The position numbers and the translations under genes were made by a program. Below the pieces are notes generated by a model. The model was not told where the DNA came from, did not search any database, and worked only from the letters and a program-made list of their open reading frames with translations. This document shows, piece after piece, positions 7,731 to 15,685 of a stretch of DNA of 51,354 nt. The stretch spans positions 2,132,726 through 2,184,079 of the forward strand of contig NZ_LBMK01000002.1 in assembly GCF_001005295.1 (NCBI RefSeq), given 5' to 3'. The DNA is from Streptomyces yangpuensis (GTDB lineage Bacteria; Actinomycetota; Actinomycetes; Streptomycetales; Streptomycetaceae). Every line of letters begins with the position of its first letter. Within the stretch, counting starts at the first letter, position 1.

Positions 7731-8585
7731 TCAGTGTGCGGTGACCGAATACGCGGCGAGCGCACGGTTGCCGCGCGGCTTGGCGATGGCCCGGAGAACG
7801 TCGGCCTGGCTCAGGACGAGCTGTCGTACCGGCTCGGGCAGCGCGGCCAGCCGCTCATCCCTTTCCACCAGGTCGAGGCAGGCTGCGATTTCCCAGTCGC
7901 CGTCCTGGAGTTCCCGGGTGTCGACCGGCTCGCTGCTGTCGGCCGTCCAGCCGGCCCCGGGCAGGAGACGGAGCAGGCTCTCGCGGGAGAAGGGCGTGCG
8001 GACGTTGCCCTGGCCGGGCGATCCCGCGGCCCCGGTCTGTCCCTGGATCAGTACGGCGAGCAGGTGCGCCAACTGGTCGTCGCAGGCAGGCGTCAGGTCC
8101 CACTCGGTGAACCACAGTCGCCGCGCCCACGGCCGTACCCGGGCCAGCGTGTCGCGCAGTTGTCCGAGCGAGGTGAAGTACCAGGAGCAATGTGCGAGCA
8201 CCACATGGTCGAAGGTGCTGTCGGGAAAGCCGGCTGACGGGTCGAGGACGTCGGTGCCGAAGCGGAAGTCGATGCGTGGCCCGAGAGGGCCCGCCGCGAG
8301 CCGGGCCGCCGATTCTCCGATCGTGACCGGTGCCCCGTAGGAGGGTGCGGCCACGTCGACGGCCACCACGCGCCCTTCGGGCCCCACCGCCTCCGCAAGG
8401 ACGGCGGTCATGTCGCCCTGGCCGCAGCCCAGCTCGAGGACGGTTGAGCCGGGTGCGATGTGCCAGCCCGCCACGAGCGCGGCGCGGTGGCGAGTCTGGG
8501 ACAGCTGGGTGTCCGGGCTGTGATCGGCGGCGGCCATGCCGGCCGCGAGCGAAGGAGCCTTGGCGAGGAGCTTGGAGTGATTCAC
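7731..8585 (-). CDS. Class I SAM-dependent methyltransferase
   Basis: 284 aa. A Rossmann-fold methyltransferase with motif I VLELGCGQGDMTAVLA (SAM binding), motif II VVAVDVA, and FDHVVLAHCSWYF as motif IV region. It should transfer a methyl group from SAM to a small molecule; the substrate is unknown. Start GTG 8585 is preceded by GGAGGA at 8591-8597. The ribosome site directly abuts the hairpin that lies on the left side of the TnpB element, so the insertion may have replaced its original promoter. Confidence 0.8.
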   Translation of the reverse strand: MNHSKLLAKAPSLAAGMAAADHSPDTQLSQTRHRAALVAGWHIAPGSTVLELGCGQGDMTAVLAEAVGPEGRVVAVDVAAPSYGAPVTIGESAARLAAGPLGPRIDFRFGTDVLDPSAGFPDSTFDHVVLAHCSWYFTSLGQLRDTLARVRPWARRLWFTEWDLTPACDDQLAHLLAVLIQGQTGAAGSPGQGNVRTPFSRESLLRLLPGAGWTADSSEPVDTRELQDGDWEIAACLDLVERDERLAALPEPVRQLVLSQADVLRAIAKPRGNRALAAYSVTAH

Positions 8586-8603
8586 CGGGTTCCTCCGAGG
8601 ATG

Positions 8604-8623
8604 CCCCGGCCTTCAGGCCGGGG
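8604..8623 (+). repeat. Left-side IS605-type hairpin
   Basis: CCCCGGCC-TTCA-GGCCGGGG followed by AGGA, nearly the same layout as the hairpin at the right end (CCCCGTCC-TTTA-GGACGGGG then AGGA). It is either the left end of this element or the surviving right end of an older copy. Confidence 0.55.
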
Positions 8624-8657
8624 AGGAATCGGACTCCTGCGGAGCAGGGCAGGGAAA

Positions 8658-8684
8658 GCCGAATCGCCGTCAGGGCGATTCGGC
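8658..8684 (-). terminator. Hairpin at the 3' end of the RHH gene
   Basis: GCCGAATCGCC (8658-8668) and GGCGATTCGGC (8674-8684) form an 11-bp perfect stem with a 5-nt loop that contains part of the RHH stop codon. It probably ends that transcript. Confidence 0.5.
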
Positions 8685-8828
8685 GTGATCCCGGGTGGCG
8701 GCGCGCTCGCCCTCAAGTCGGTGGACGATCTCGGAGTTGAGTGACCGGTGGGCGGCCTTCGCCTGGGCGACCAGCCATGCGTGGAGGTCGGCGGGGAGGC
8801 GCAGCGTGATGCGTGATTCATGATCCAT
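8670..8828 (-). CDS. Arc-like ribbon-helix-helix DNA-binding protein
   Basis: 52 aa. MDHESRITLRLPADLHAWLV and the helices AQAKAAHRSLNSEIVHRLE match the ribbon-helix-helix fold: one beta strand that enters the major groove as a dimer, then two helices. It is divergent from tnpB with 29 bp between the two starts, so autoregulation and control of tnpB are plausible. ATG 8828 is chosen because the conserved strand begins there; the longer frame reads into the tnpB start. Confidence 0.75.
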   Translation of the reverse strand: MDHESRITLRLPADLHAWLVAQAKAAHRSLNSEIVHRLEGERAATRDHAESP

Positions 8829-8857
8829 GCCCTTGATCGTAGTGCTAGGGTGACACC

Positions 8858-10099
8858 ATGGCGACACCACGACTGGCGGAGGAGACCGGGCACGCCCGGT
8901 ACACCTACCGCCTGCGTGTGCCGTCCACCGCGCGGGCCGGTCTGGAAGCCGAGTGGGCGCGCTGCCGGTGGGTGTGGAACGAGTGCGTGGCCATGTCCCG
9001 CAAGGTCCACGCCGCGAACCGGGAGACCGGCGAGAAGACGACGTGCGGCCCGGCGCAGCTCGACAGGATGCTGACGGAGGCCCGCACCGCGATGGCCTGG
9101 CTGCGCGAGGGCGCGTCGGTGCCGCAGCAGCAGATCATCCGGGACTTCGCCAAGTCCCGCGCGAAGGCGCTCAAGGACATCAAGGCCCGGCTTCCGATGC
9201 GGCAGCGCGCCGGGATGCCCCGCATCAAGCGCAAGCGGGAGTCCGCGCCGTCGCTGAACTACACCCGCCGCGGGTTCCGCCTCAAGGACGGGCGCCTGCA
9301 CCTGGCCGGCGGCATTGTGCTGACCGTGGTGTGGTCCCGCGAGCTGCCCGCCGACCCGACGTCGGTCCGCGTCTGCCGCGACAGCCTCGGCCACTGGTAC
9401 GCCTCGTTCGTCGTCGCCGTCGAGACGCAGCCGCTGCCCGCTGCCAGCCGGGCCATCGGCATCGACTGGGGCGTCCGCGAGACCGCCACCACCACCTCCG
9501 ACGCCCACGACCTCCCCCACCCGCAGCACGGGAAGACCGCCGCGCAGAAGCTGGCCCGCTACCAGCGGATGATGGCCCGCCGCGCCACCCCGAAGAACCG
9601 GCCCGACACCGCCGGCTACCGCAAGGCCCGCACCGCCGCCGCGAAGGTCTCCAAGAAGACCGCCCGGCAGCGCCAGGACACCGGCCGCAAGTGGGCCAAG
9701 CGCATCGTCCGCGACCACGACGTGATCGCCGTCGAGGACTTCCGGCCGAAGTTCCTCGCCAAGACCACCATGGCCCGCAGAGCAGCCGACGCCGCGATCG
9801 GCGCCACCAAGACGGCCCTGATCGAGATGGGCCGCAAACACGGGCGGGACATCCGCCTCGTGAACCCCGCGCACACCACCATGGACTGCGCGCAGTGCGG
9901 AGCGAGAACCAAGCACGCACTACCTCTTTCGGAACGTACCTACGCCTGCACCGCGTGCGGAGCCGTGTCCCCCAGGGACAAGAACTCCGCCCGCGTGATG
10001 CTCGTCCGGGCTGGTCTCAACCCGGCTGGTGCTGATCGTGTAAGCGCCGGTGGACCGCTGGTCCCCGGCCAACGTGAGCCAGGAATCCCCGTCCTTTAG
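8858..10099 (+). CDS. tnpB: TnpB, RNA-guided nuclease of an IS605-family element
   Basis: 413 aa, the usual TnpB length. The RuvC residues are all present: Asp203 in GIDWG, Glu293 in VEDF, Asp374 in PRDKNSAR. A zinc ribbon lies between the last two (Cys344, Cys347, Cys364, Cys367). An N-terminal helical OrfB domain precedes them. TnpB proteins cut DNA next to a target-adjacent motif, guided by an RNA transcribed from the element's right end. A TAGGGT at about 8846-8851 is a possible -10 that would put transcription at or next to the ATG. The TAG stop lies inside the right-end hairpin, as expected where guide-RNA scaffold and gene overlap. Confidence 0.93.
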   Translation: MATPRLAEETGHARYTYRLRVPSTARAGLEAEWARCRWVWNECVAMSRKVHAANRETGEKTTCGPAQLDRMLTEARTAMAWLREGASVPQQQIIRDFAKSRAKALKDIKARLPMRQRAGMPRIKRKRESAPSLNYTRRGFRLKDGRLHLAGGIVLTVVWSRELPADPTSVRVCRDSLGHWYASFVVAVETQPLPAASRAIGIDWGVRETATTTSDAHDLPHPQHGKTAAQKLARYQRMMARRATPKNRPDTAGYRKARTAAAKVSKKTARQRQDTGRKWAKRIVRDHDVIAVEDFRPKFLAKTTMARRAADAAIGATKTALIEMGRKHGRDIRLVNPAHTTMDCAQCGARTKHALPLSERTYACTACGAVSPRDKNSARVMLVRAGLNPAGADRVSAGGPLVPGQREPGIPVL

Positions 10100-10116
10100 G
10101 ACGGGGAGGATGTCAA
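10087..10116 (+). ncRNA. Right-end hairpin, 3' end of the predicted omega RNA
   Basis: CCCCGTCC-TTTA-GGACGGGG, then AGGATGTCAA. In TnpB systems the guide-RNA scaffold overlaps the 3' end of tnpB and finishes at the element end; the next bases act as guide. Here the guide would begin at 10117 and match the 3' end of the MFS gene. The 5' end of the RNA cannot be seen. Confidence 0.5.
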
Positions 10117-11475
10117 TCAGGGAGCAGCGGGTGAGGACGCGGGTGAGGACGCGGGCGCGGGCGACGGTGCCCGGTCCGGTGTGCCGGCGGTGCTCGCCGC
10201 CCCAGTGCCCGTTGCCGCACCGGCGTGCGGCTCGGCCGGCTCCGCCGTCCGTGTCCCGGGCCGGAAGTGCCACAGCGCCAACAGCCCGGCCACGCCCAGC
10301 AGCGCGGCCTGGACGTCGAGCGCGAACGGCAGCCCGAGCAGCCCGGCCAGGGCGCCGGCCAGCGCCATGCCCAGGGCCGTGAACCCATCGAACACGCTCT
10401 GGAAACTGGCCAGGACCCGCCCGCGGGTGGCGTCCGAGGTGTGCAGTTGCACGATTGCCATCCGGCCCGCGAACACCCCGATCCCCGGGGCACCCAGCAC
10501 CGCGAACAGCGCCGCCTGGAACCAGATCGCGGTGCTCACGTACGCGCTGTTCCAGGTGAAGGCGGTCATGGCGGAGAACACCAGCAGCGCCCGGCCCAGC
10601 AGTCGGCCGGGATCGGTGCGACGGGCCAGCGTGCCGATCAATGCCCCGCCCGCGATGCCGCCGATCGCCTGGACCCCGCGCAGCAGACCGGTTTCGCCCT
10701 CGCCGCCGCCCAGCCGTTCGGTCACGAAAACGATGAACAGCACGGCGAACAGGCCCTGCGCCAGGCCGATCAGCCCCACCGGGAGCACCATCAGCCGCAG
10801 CCCGCGCCGGCTGCTGATCTCCCGGAGCCCGGCCACCCAGGCCCGCCACACCGGCTCCCGCACCGCAGCCCGCTGCGGCACCCCGAAGGGGCGGGACAGC
10901 AGCGCCACCGCCACCAGGAAGGAGGCCGCGTCGATGACCAGGACTCCCGGCAGCCCGAGCCCAGCCACCACGAACCCGCCGCAGGAGGCGCCCAGCAGCC
11001 GCGCCAGGTTGCCGTTGAGGCTGGCCAGGCCGTTGGCGGCCGCGACATCCTGCGGGGCGACCACCGAAGGCAGCAGCGCGTACTTGGCGGGCTGGAAGAC
11101 GGTGGCCAGTGCCGCCTGCGCGCAGGTGACCAGGTTGACCAGATACAGCTGGCCGGGCCCGTCGACGGCGAGCAGTGGCAGCAGTACCAGCACTTGAAGC
11201 AGGCTCACGCCGATCATCAGCCGACGCCGGTCCCAGCGGTCCGCGAGCACCCCGGCCACCGGCGACAGCAGCAGACCCGGCAGCAACTCCAGGATGAAGT
11301 TGGTCGCGGTAGCCGTGACCGAGCCGGTGAGCTGGTAGACGAACACCGGCATGGCGATCATGAAGATCCAGTCGCCGGTCTCCGAGACGAATCCGGCGGT
11401 CCACAGCCGCCGGAAATCCCGGTTCGCCAACGGACCCTTCAGCGCCCCCCTGGGGAGGCCTTTTGCTCGGGTCAT
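10117..11475 (-). CDS. MFS exporter (MFS_3 / EntS-like), putative cluster exporter
   Basis: 452 aa with about 12 hydrophobic segments. The motif GVLADRWDRRRLM is the MFS loop 2-3 signature, and it starts NRDFRRLWTAGFVSETGDW as in EntS-like drug and siderophore exporters. The C-terminus is a disordered Ala/Pro/Ser tail. ATG 11475 is preceded by GAGG 8 nt away; the longer frame lacks a site. It is divergent from the S9 peptidase gene with a StrR-type palindrome between them, so it is likely controlled with the cluster and exports its product. Its TGA (10117-10119) sits directly against the TnpB element end, and the tail may have been changed by that insertion. Confidence 0.85.
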   Translation of the reverse strand: MTRAKGLPRGALKGPLANRDFRRLWTAGFVSETGDWIFMIAMPVFVYQLTGSVTATATNFILELLPGLLLSPVAGVLADRWDRRRLMIGVSLLQVLVLLPLLAVDGPGQLYLVNLVTCAQAALATVFQPAKYALLPSVVAPQDVAAANGLASLNGNLARLLGASCGGFVVAGLGLPGVLVIDAASFLVAVALLSRPFGVPQRAAVREPVWRAWVAGLREISSRRGLRLMVLPVGLIGLAQGLFAVLFIVFVTERLGGGEGETGLLRGVQAIGGIAGGALIGTLARRTDPGRLLGRALLVFSAMTAFTWNSAYVSTAIWFQAALFAVLGAPGIGVFAGRMAIVQLHTSDATRGRVLASFQSVFDGFTALGMALAGALAGLLGLPFALDVQAALLGVAGLLALWHFRPGTRTAEPAEPHAGAATGTGAASTAGTPDRAPSPAPASSPASSPAAP

Positions 11476-11554
11476 TGCGGAGACCTCACCATCTGCGGTC
11501 GGCGGGCAGGAGCGCATGATGATGCCGAACATCCGTGGCCTGCTCAACTTCCCC

Positions 11555-11583
11555 GTTCAACCGCCGCATTACCGCGGTTGAAC
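11555..11583. promoter_or_regulatory. StrR/NovG-type activator site
   Basis: GTTCAACCG-N11-CGGTTGAAC, a perfect inverted repeat with 9-bp arms and 11-bp spacer, the geometry of the StrR consensus (GTTCGActG-N11-CagTcGAAC). It lies between the divergent MFS and S9 genes. Two extra GTTGAAC half-sites follow at 11608-11614 and 11621-11627. Confidence 0.75.
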
Positions 11584-11631
11584 ACCAGCCAGGAGGCCGA
11601 AGGCGCAGTTGAACGGCGCAGTTGAACGCGG

Positions 11632-11661
11632 TTGAGGATATTCGGATTCCACCCCTAATTT
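11632..11661 (+). promoter_or_regulatory. Candidate promoter of the S9-carbamoyltransferase-JmjC operon
   Basis: TTGAGG (11632-11637), 18 bp, TAATTT (11656-11661). Transcription would begin at about 11668, at or next to the ATG at 11669. No Shine-Dalgarno sequence precedes that ATG, so a leaderless mRNA is predicted. Confidence 0.5.
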
Positions 11662-11668
11662 TCCGTCC

Positions 11669-13660
11669 ATGCTCCCTACGGATATCGATCTGCTGCGAAT
11701 ACTGGGACGGCCCACCCTGTCCGGCGACGGACGTCTGGCTGCCGTCAGCGTGACGGCGCCCGACGTGGCCGCCGATGCCAACGCGACCGAGCTGTGGGTG
11801 GCCGCGACCGACGGGTCCACGCCGGCCCGTCGGCTCACCCGGGGCCCCTACGACAGTGCCCCGGCCTTCTCCCCGGACGGACGCTGGCTCGCCTTCCTGC
11901 GCCCGCTGCCCGGAGGTGGTCCCGCCCAGATCCACCTGCTCCCCATGGACGGCGGCGACCCGTTCCCCGTGACGGACCTCCCACTGGGCGCCGGTCAGCC
12001 GGCGTGGAGCCCGGACGGCACCCGGCTCGCCTTCACGGCCCGGGTGCCCGAGCCGGGCCGGTATCTGCCCGGCGTACCGCCGGGCAAGGAGCGGCCGCGC
12101 CGGATCACCGCACTGCGCTTCATGGCGGACGGCCTCGGGTTCACCTTCGACCGGCCCCGCCACGTGTTCGTCACCGCCCCGTTCGCCACCGGCGCCTTCG
12201 CTGCTGCCCCGGCCGCCGCCCAGCTCACCTCCGGCCCCTTCGACCACGACGAGGTGGCCTGGAGCCCGGACGGTTCCCTGCTCACCTTCGTCTCCGGCCG
12301 CCACCCCGGGCACGCCGACGACCTCCGCCGTGACGTGTGGGTGTGCGCCCCCGACGGCACCGGCCAGCGCCCGCTCACACGGGGCGGCCTGGAAATGAGC
12401 TGTCCGACGTTCTCCCCGGACGGCAGGAAGGTCTACTTCGCCGCCGAGACCCTCACCGCGGACGGCCGCGCCCGGGGCGCCAGCAGCTACGGCCTGTGGT
12501 CGGTCCTCAGCGACGGCTCCGCCGACCCGGTCCGGCTCACCGACCCCGAGACCCACCACCTGAGCTTCTCCTCCCTGATGATCCAGGCCGGCCGGGACGG
12601 GGTGTACTTCCCCAACGACTGGCACGGCGAGGTCCACCTGGTCCTCGTGCCCTACGACGGTGGCGAACCCCGCCCGGTCGTCACCGGCCCTCGCCAGGTC
12701 AACGGGTTCGCGGTCGCCGAGGCCCCGGACGGCACCACCACCGTGGCCGCCGTACTGTCCTGCGCCGAGAGCGCCGGCGACCTCACCCTGCTGCGCGACG
12801 GCGCCGAACGCGAACTGACCTCCTTCGGCGCAGAACTGCGGGCCCGCGCACGGCTGCGGCCCATCGAGGAGTTCACCGCGCACACCGAGGACGGATACCC
12901 CCTCCAGGGCTGGCTGGTCCGTCCGCAGGGCCCCGGGCCGCACCCCGTGCTGCTCCAGATCAAGGGTGGCCCGTACACCCAGTGGGGCTACACCCTCAAC
13001 GGGCCCGCCTCGTTCGAGGAAGCGCAGGTCTACGCCCGCGCCGGCTACGCGGTGGTCCTCGGCAACCCGCGCGGCACCTCCGGGTACGGGCAGGCGCACG
13101 GCCGCTGGGCCGCCGACGACCTGGCCCGCCGGACCGCCCCCGACCTGCTGGCCCTGCTGGACCACGCGCTGCGCGACAGCTCCCTGGACGCCGGCCGCGT
13201 CGGCGTCCAGGGCGGCTCGTTCGGCGGCTACATGTCGGCCTGGCTGGCCGCCCATCACGGCAAGCGGTTCCGGGCGGCGATGGGCGAACGCGGCTGCTAC
13301 GCCATCGACAGCCACTTCGGCTCGGCCGACGACGGGGTCAACAACTCCATCGCCCTCTACGGCGCCGACACCGCCCGGTGGGCGGAGCTCAGCCCGATCA
13401 GCTACGCCGACCAGATCGACATCCCGATGATGTTCATCCAGTCCGAGGAGGACCGGCACACCCCCATGGAGCAGGCACAGCGGATGTTCGTCGCGCTGAA
13501 GATGCGCGGGGTACCCGTGGAGCTGCTGCTGTTCCCCGGCGAGGGGCACGACATGTCCCGCACCGGTCTGCCCAGCCACCGGGTCGCCCGCTACGAGGCG
13601 ATTCTCGACTGGTGGTCCCGCCAGATGCCCGAGGAGGACGACTGTGCCCCCGCACGCTGA
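11669..13660 (+). CDS. S9 family prolyl oligopeptidase / acylaminoacyl peptidase
   Basis: 663 aa. The N-terminal half is a beta-propeller with repeated SPDG blades (FSPDGRWLAF, WSPDGTRLAF, WSPDGSLLTF, FSPDGRKVYF). The C-terminal half is an alpha/beta hydrolase with GGSFGGY (Ser517), EEDRHTP (Asp595) and GEGHD (His627). S9 enzymes cut or trim short peptides inside the cell. No signal peptide. As first gene of the operon that also encodes the carbamoyltransferase and JmjC oxygenase, it may process or protect against the cluster's peptide. The 3' end overlaps the next gene by 17 nt, indicating translational coupling. Confidence 0.9.
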   Translation: MLPTDIDLLRILGRPTLSGDGRLAAVSVTAPDVAADANATELWVAATDGSTPARRLTRGPYDSAPAFSPDGRWLAFLRPLPGGGPAQIHLLPMDGGDPFPVTDLPLGAGQPAWSPDGTRLAFTARVPEPGRYLPGVPPGKERPRRITALRFMADGLGFTFDRPRHVFVTAPFATGAFAAAPAAAQLTSGPFDHDEVAWSPDGSLLTFVSGRHPGHADDLRRDVWVCAPDGTGQRPLTRGGLEMSCPTFSPDGRKVYFAAETLTADGRARGASSYGLWSVLSDGSADPVRLTDPETHHLSFSSLMIQAGRDGVYFPNDWHGEVHLVLVPYDGGEPRPVVTGPRQVNGFAVAEAPDGTTTVAAVLSCAESAGDLTLLRDGAERELTSFGAELRARARLRPIEEFTAHTEDGYPLQGWLVRPQGPGPHPVLLQIKGGPYTQWGYTLNGPASFEEAQVYARAGYAVVLGNPRGTSGYGQAHGRWAADDLARRTAPDLLALLDHALRDSSLDAGRVGVQGGSFGGYMSAWLAAHHGKRFRAAMGERGCYAIDSHFGSADDGVNNSIALYGADTARWAELSPISYADQIDIPMMFIQSEEDRHTPMEQAQRMFVALKMRGVPVELLLFPGEGHDMSRTGLPSHRVARYEAILDWWSRQMPEEDDCAPAR

Positions 13661-15638
13661 CCAGCCCGCCGAGTACATCCTCTCCACCTATCTCACTCCG
13701 CCCGGCGAACGGGCCGTCATCTCCCCGCGCCACGACCACAACCTCTCGCTGTGGCGGCGCACCGCCGACCGGGTCGAACTGGTCCGGCACTGGGAGCTGG
13801 AACGGATCAGCGGCCAGAAGCACCACTCCTGGCCGCTCTACACGGCCGAGCGGGCCGAGGCCTTCCTGGCCCATCTGCTGGCCGGCGAGGGCCTCACCCC
13901 CGCCGACGTCACCGTCAGCTGGGGCACCCCCGGCCTGCCCGGCCACCAGCCGCTCCAGCTGCCCCAGGGAGCCGAGGGACTGCCGCTGCACAGCCTGGGC
14001 CACCTGTTCAGCGGACTGATGACGGACACCCGGCTGTTCAAGGAGTCGGTGATCATCGGGCTCGCCGTGGACGCCGCCCCCGACCTGGTCCTGGAGCGGG
14101 AGCTGCCCGGCGCCTACTACGCCGGATGCGTATCGGTCCGCGGCGACATCACCTTCGCCTCGATCGAGTCGCCCGCACCGCTCTACCACGCCGCCGACAG
14201 GGTGCTGGGCAAGGAGCCGGGCACCCTGATGGCACTCGCCTCCGCCTGCGACACCACAGCCGGCCTCGACGCGGCCGCCGAACTCGGCGACCTCACCTTC
14301 TTCGGCGGGCATGTGCAGCCCTGGGCCGACGCGTTCGGCCTGGTCCGGCGAGTGCTCGCGGAGGCGGAACGGCAGCTGGCCGACACCGCCCCCGACCCGA
14401 GGTTCACCGCCGAGGAGAACCTGCACAGCGCCGTGATGAAGGTGGTCCAGGAATGCTGCGAGCTGATCATGGCCCGCACCGTGGACCGACTCGCCGCCCT
14501 GGGAGGCGTGCGCCCCGAGGACGGCTACCTCTGCGTCAGCGGCGGCTTCGCCCTCAACGTGCAGGCCAACACACGGATGCTGGAGCGGTACCGGTTCCGG
14601 GGCCTGCTGACCCCGCCCTGCGCCAACGACTCCGGCGTAGCTCTGGGCCTGGGCCTGCTCGGACTCTGGACGAGCGGTGCCCTCGACACCGCCGACCTCA
14701 AGATCACCACGGCCTACCAGGGCAATGACCTGCGCACCGATGAGATCGACGAGGCGCTCGCCGCCTTCGCCCCGTTCGTCGAGCAGGTCGAGGACTTCAC
14801 ACCGGAGCGGTTCGCCGAGGACCTCACCGACTCGGTGGTGGTCTGGGCGGACGGCGCCGCCGAGATGGGACCACGCGCCCTCGGCCACCGAAGCCTCCTC
14901 GGAGACCCCCGCTCGGGGAAGGTCAAGGACCTCCTCAACGAGTACAAGCAGCGCCAGTGGTGGCGTCCGGTCGCCCCTGTCGTGCTCGCCGAGCACGCCG
15001 GCGACTGGTTCGAGCAGGACCGCCCCTCCCCCTACATGCTGGAGGCCGCCCGGGTCCGCCCCGAAGCCCGGGACCGGATACCGGCCGTCCTCCACCTCGA
15101 CGGCACCGCTCGCCACCAGACCCTGACCGCCGCCGACAACCCGCTGCTGTACCGGGCGATCGAGGCGTTCCGGGACGCCACCGGGGTACCGATCGTGTGC
15201 AACACCTCCCTCAACGACAAGGGGGAGCCGATCGCCGATACCGCTGCACAGGCACTGAACTTCGCCGTCCGCAAGGGCATCCGGATCGTCTACCTGGCCG
15301 GCCGCCGCGTGCTGCTCCACGAGCCCGGCACCGCCGACGCCGTCCCCCCGGCCGGCCCGCACCCCCGGGCCACCGCATACTTCGCCGGGCAGGAGGCCGA
15401 CCGCGACGCGATCTGGCAGTCCTGGCTCGACCGCGGCCACACCGAAGCCGGCCTGCTGCTCCTCACGGGCACCCCGCAGCTCCTCGCCGACCCGGACACC
15501 TGGACCCCCAACCGCATCCGGCTGCTCGCCGAACGGGTCGCCTCGAAGGACCCGGCGTTCGCGCAGAACCTCGAGCAGTTCCGCCGCGACCACGGCCCGG
15601 GCACGGTTTTCGGCGACGCGCCCGCCCTCCGCCACTGA
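13644..15638 (+). CDS. NodU/CmcH-family carbamoyltransferase
   Basis: 664 aa. The N-terminal ASKHA-like half has LHSLGHLFSGL and VIIGLAVDAAPDL, with VSGGFALNVQANT and CANDSGVALGLG later. The C-terminal half has EMGPRALGHRSLLGDPR, LNEYKQRQWWRPVAPVVL and NTSLNDKGEPI, the conserved blocks of O-carbamoyltransferases such as CmcH and TobZ. These enzymes use carbamoyl phosphate and ATP to carbamoylate a hydroxyl group. GTG 13644 has GGAGG 7-8 nt upstream. Since unmodified Ser, Thr or Tyr hydroxyls or a hydroxyl installed by a JmjC enzyme could be the acceptor, the substrate is open. Confidence 0.92.
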   Translation: MPPHADQPAEYILSTYLTPPGERAVISPRHDHNLSLWRRTADRVELVRHWELERISGQKHHSWPLYTAERAEAFLAHLLAGEGLTPADVTVSWGTPGLPGHQPLQLPQGAEGLPLHSLGHLFSGLMTDTRLFKESVIIGLAVDAAPDLVLERELPGAYYAGCVSVRGDITFASIESPAPLYHAADRVLGKEPGTLMALASACDTTAGLDAAAELGDLTFFGGHVQPWADAFGLVRRVLAEAERQLADTAPDPRFTAEENLHSAVMKVVQECCELIMARTVDRLAALGGVRPEDGYLCVSGGFALNVQANTRMLERYRFRGLLTPPCANDSGVALGLGLLGLWTSGALDTADLKITTAYQGNDLRTDEIDEALAAFAPFVEQVEDFTPERFAEDLTDSVVVWADGAAEMGPRALGHRSLLGDPRSGKVKDLLNEYKQRQWWRPVAPVVLAEHAGDWFEQDRPSPYMLEAARVRPEARDRIPAVLHLDGTARHQTLTAADNPLLYRAIEAFRDATGVPIVCNTSLNDKGEPIADTAAQALNFAVRKGIRIVYLAGRRVLLHEPGTADAVPPAGPHPRATAYFAGQEADRDAIWQSWLDRGHTEAGLLLLTGTPQLLADPDTWTPNRIRLLAERVASKDPAFAQNLEQFRRDHGPGTVFGDAPALRH

Positions 15639-15685
15639 CACCCCTCTCCGGAGAAGATCCGGGACACCTGGAACGGACTACGCCC

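Larger units (their letters stand above)
8604..10116 (+). mobile_element. IS200/IS605-family (IS1341-like) element carrying tnpB, no tnpA
   Basis: Bounded by two similar hairpins and containing an RHH gene and an intact tnpB. No Y1 transposase gene is present, so it would need a transposase in trans. The right boundary is placed after GATGTCAA at 10116; the left one is uncertain. Confidence 0.6.
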
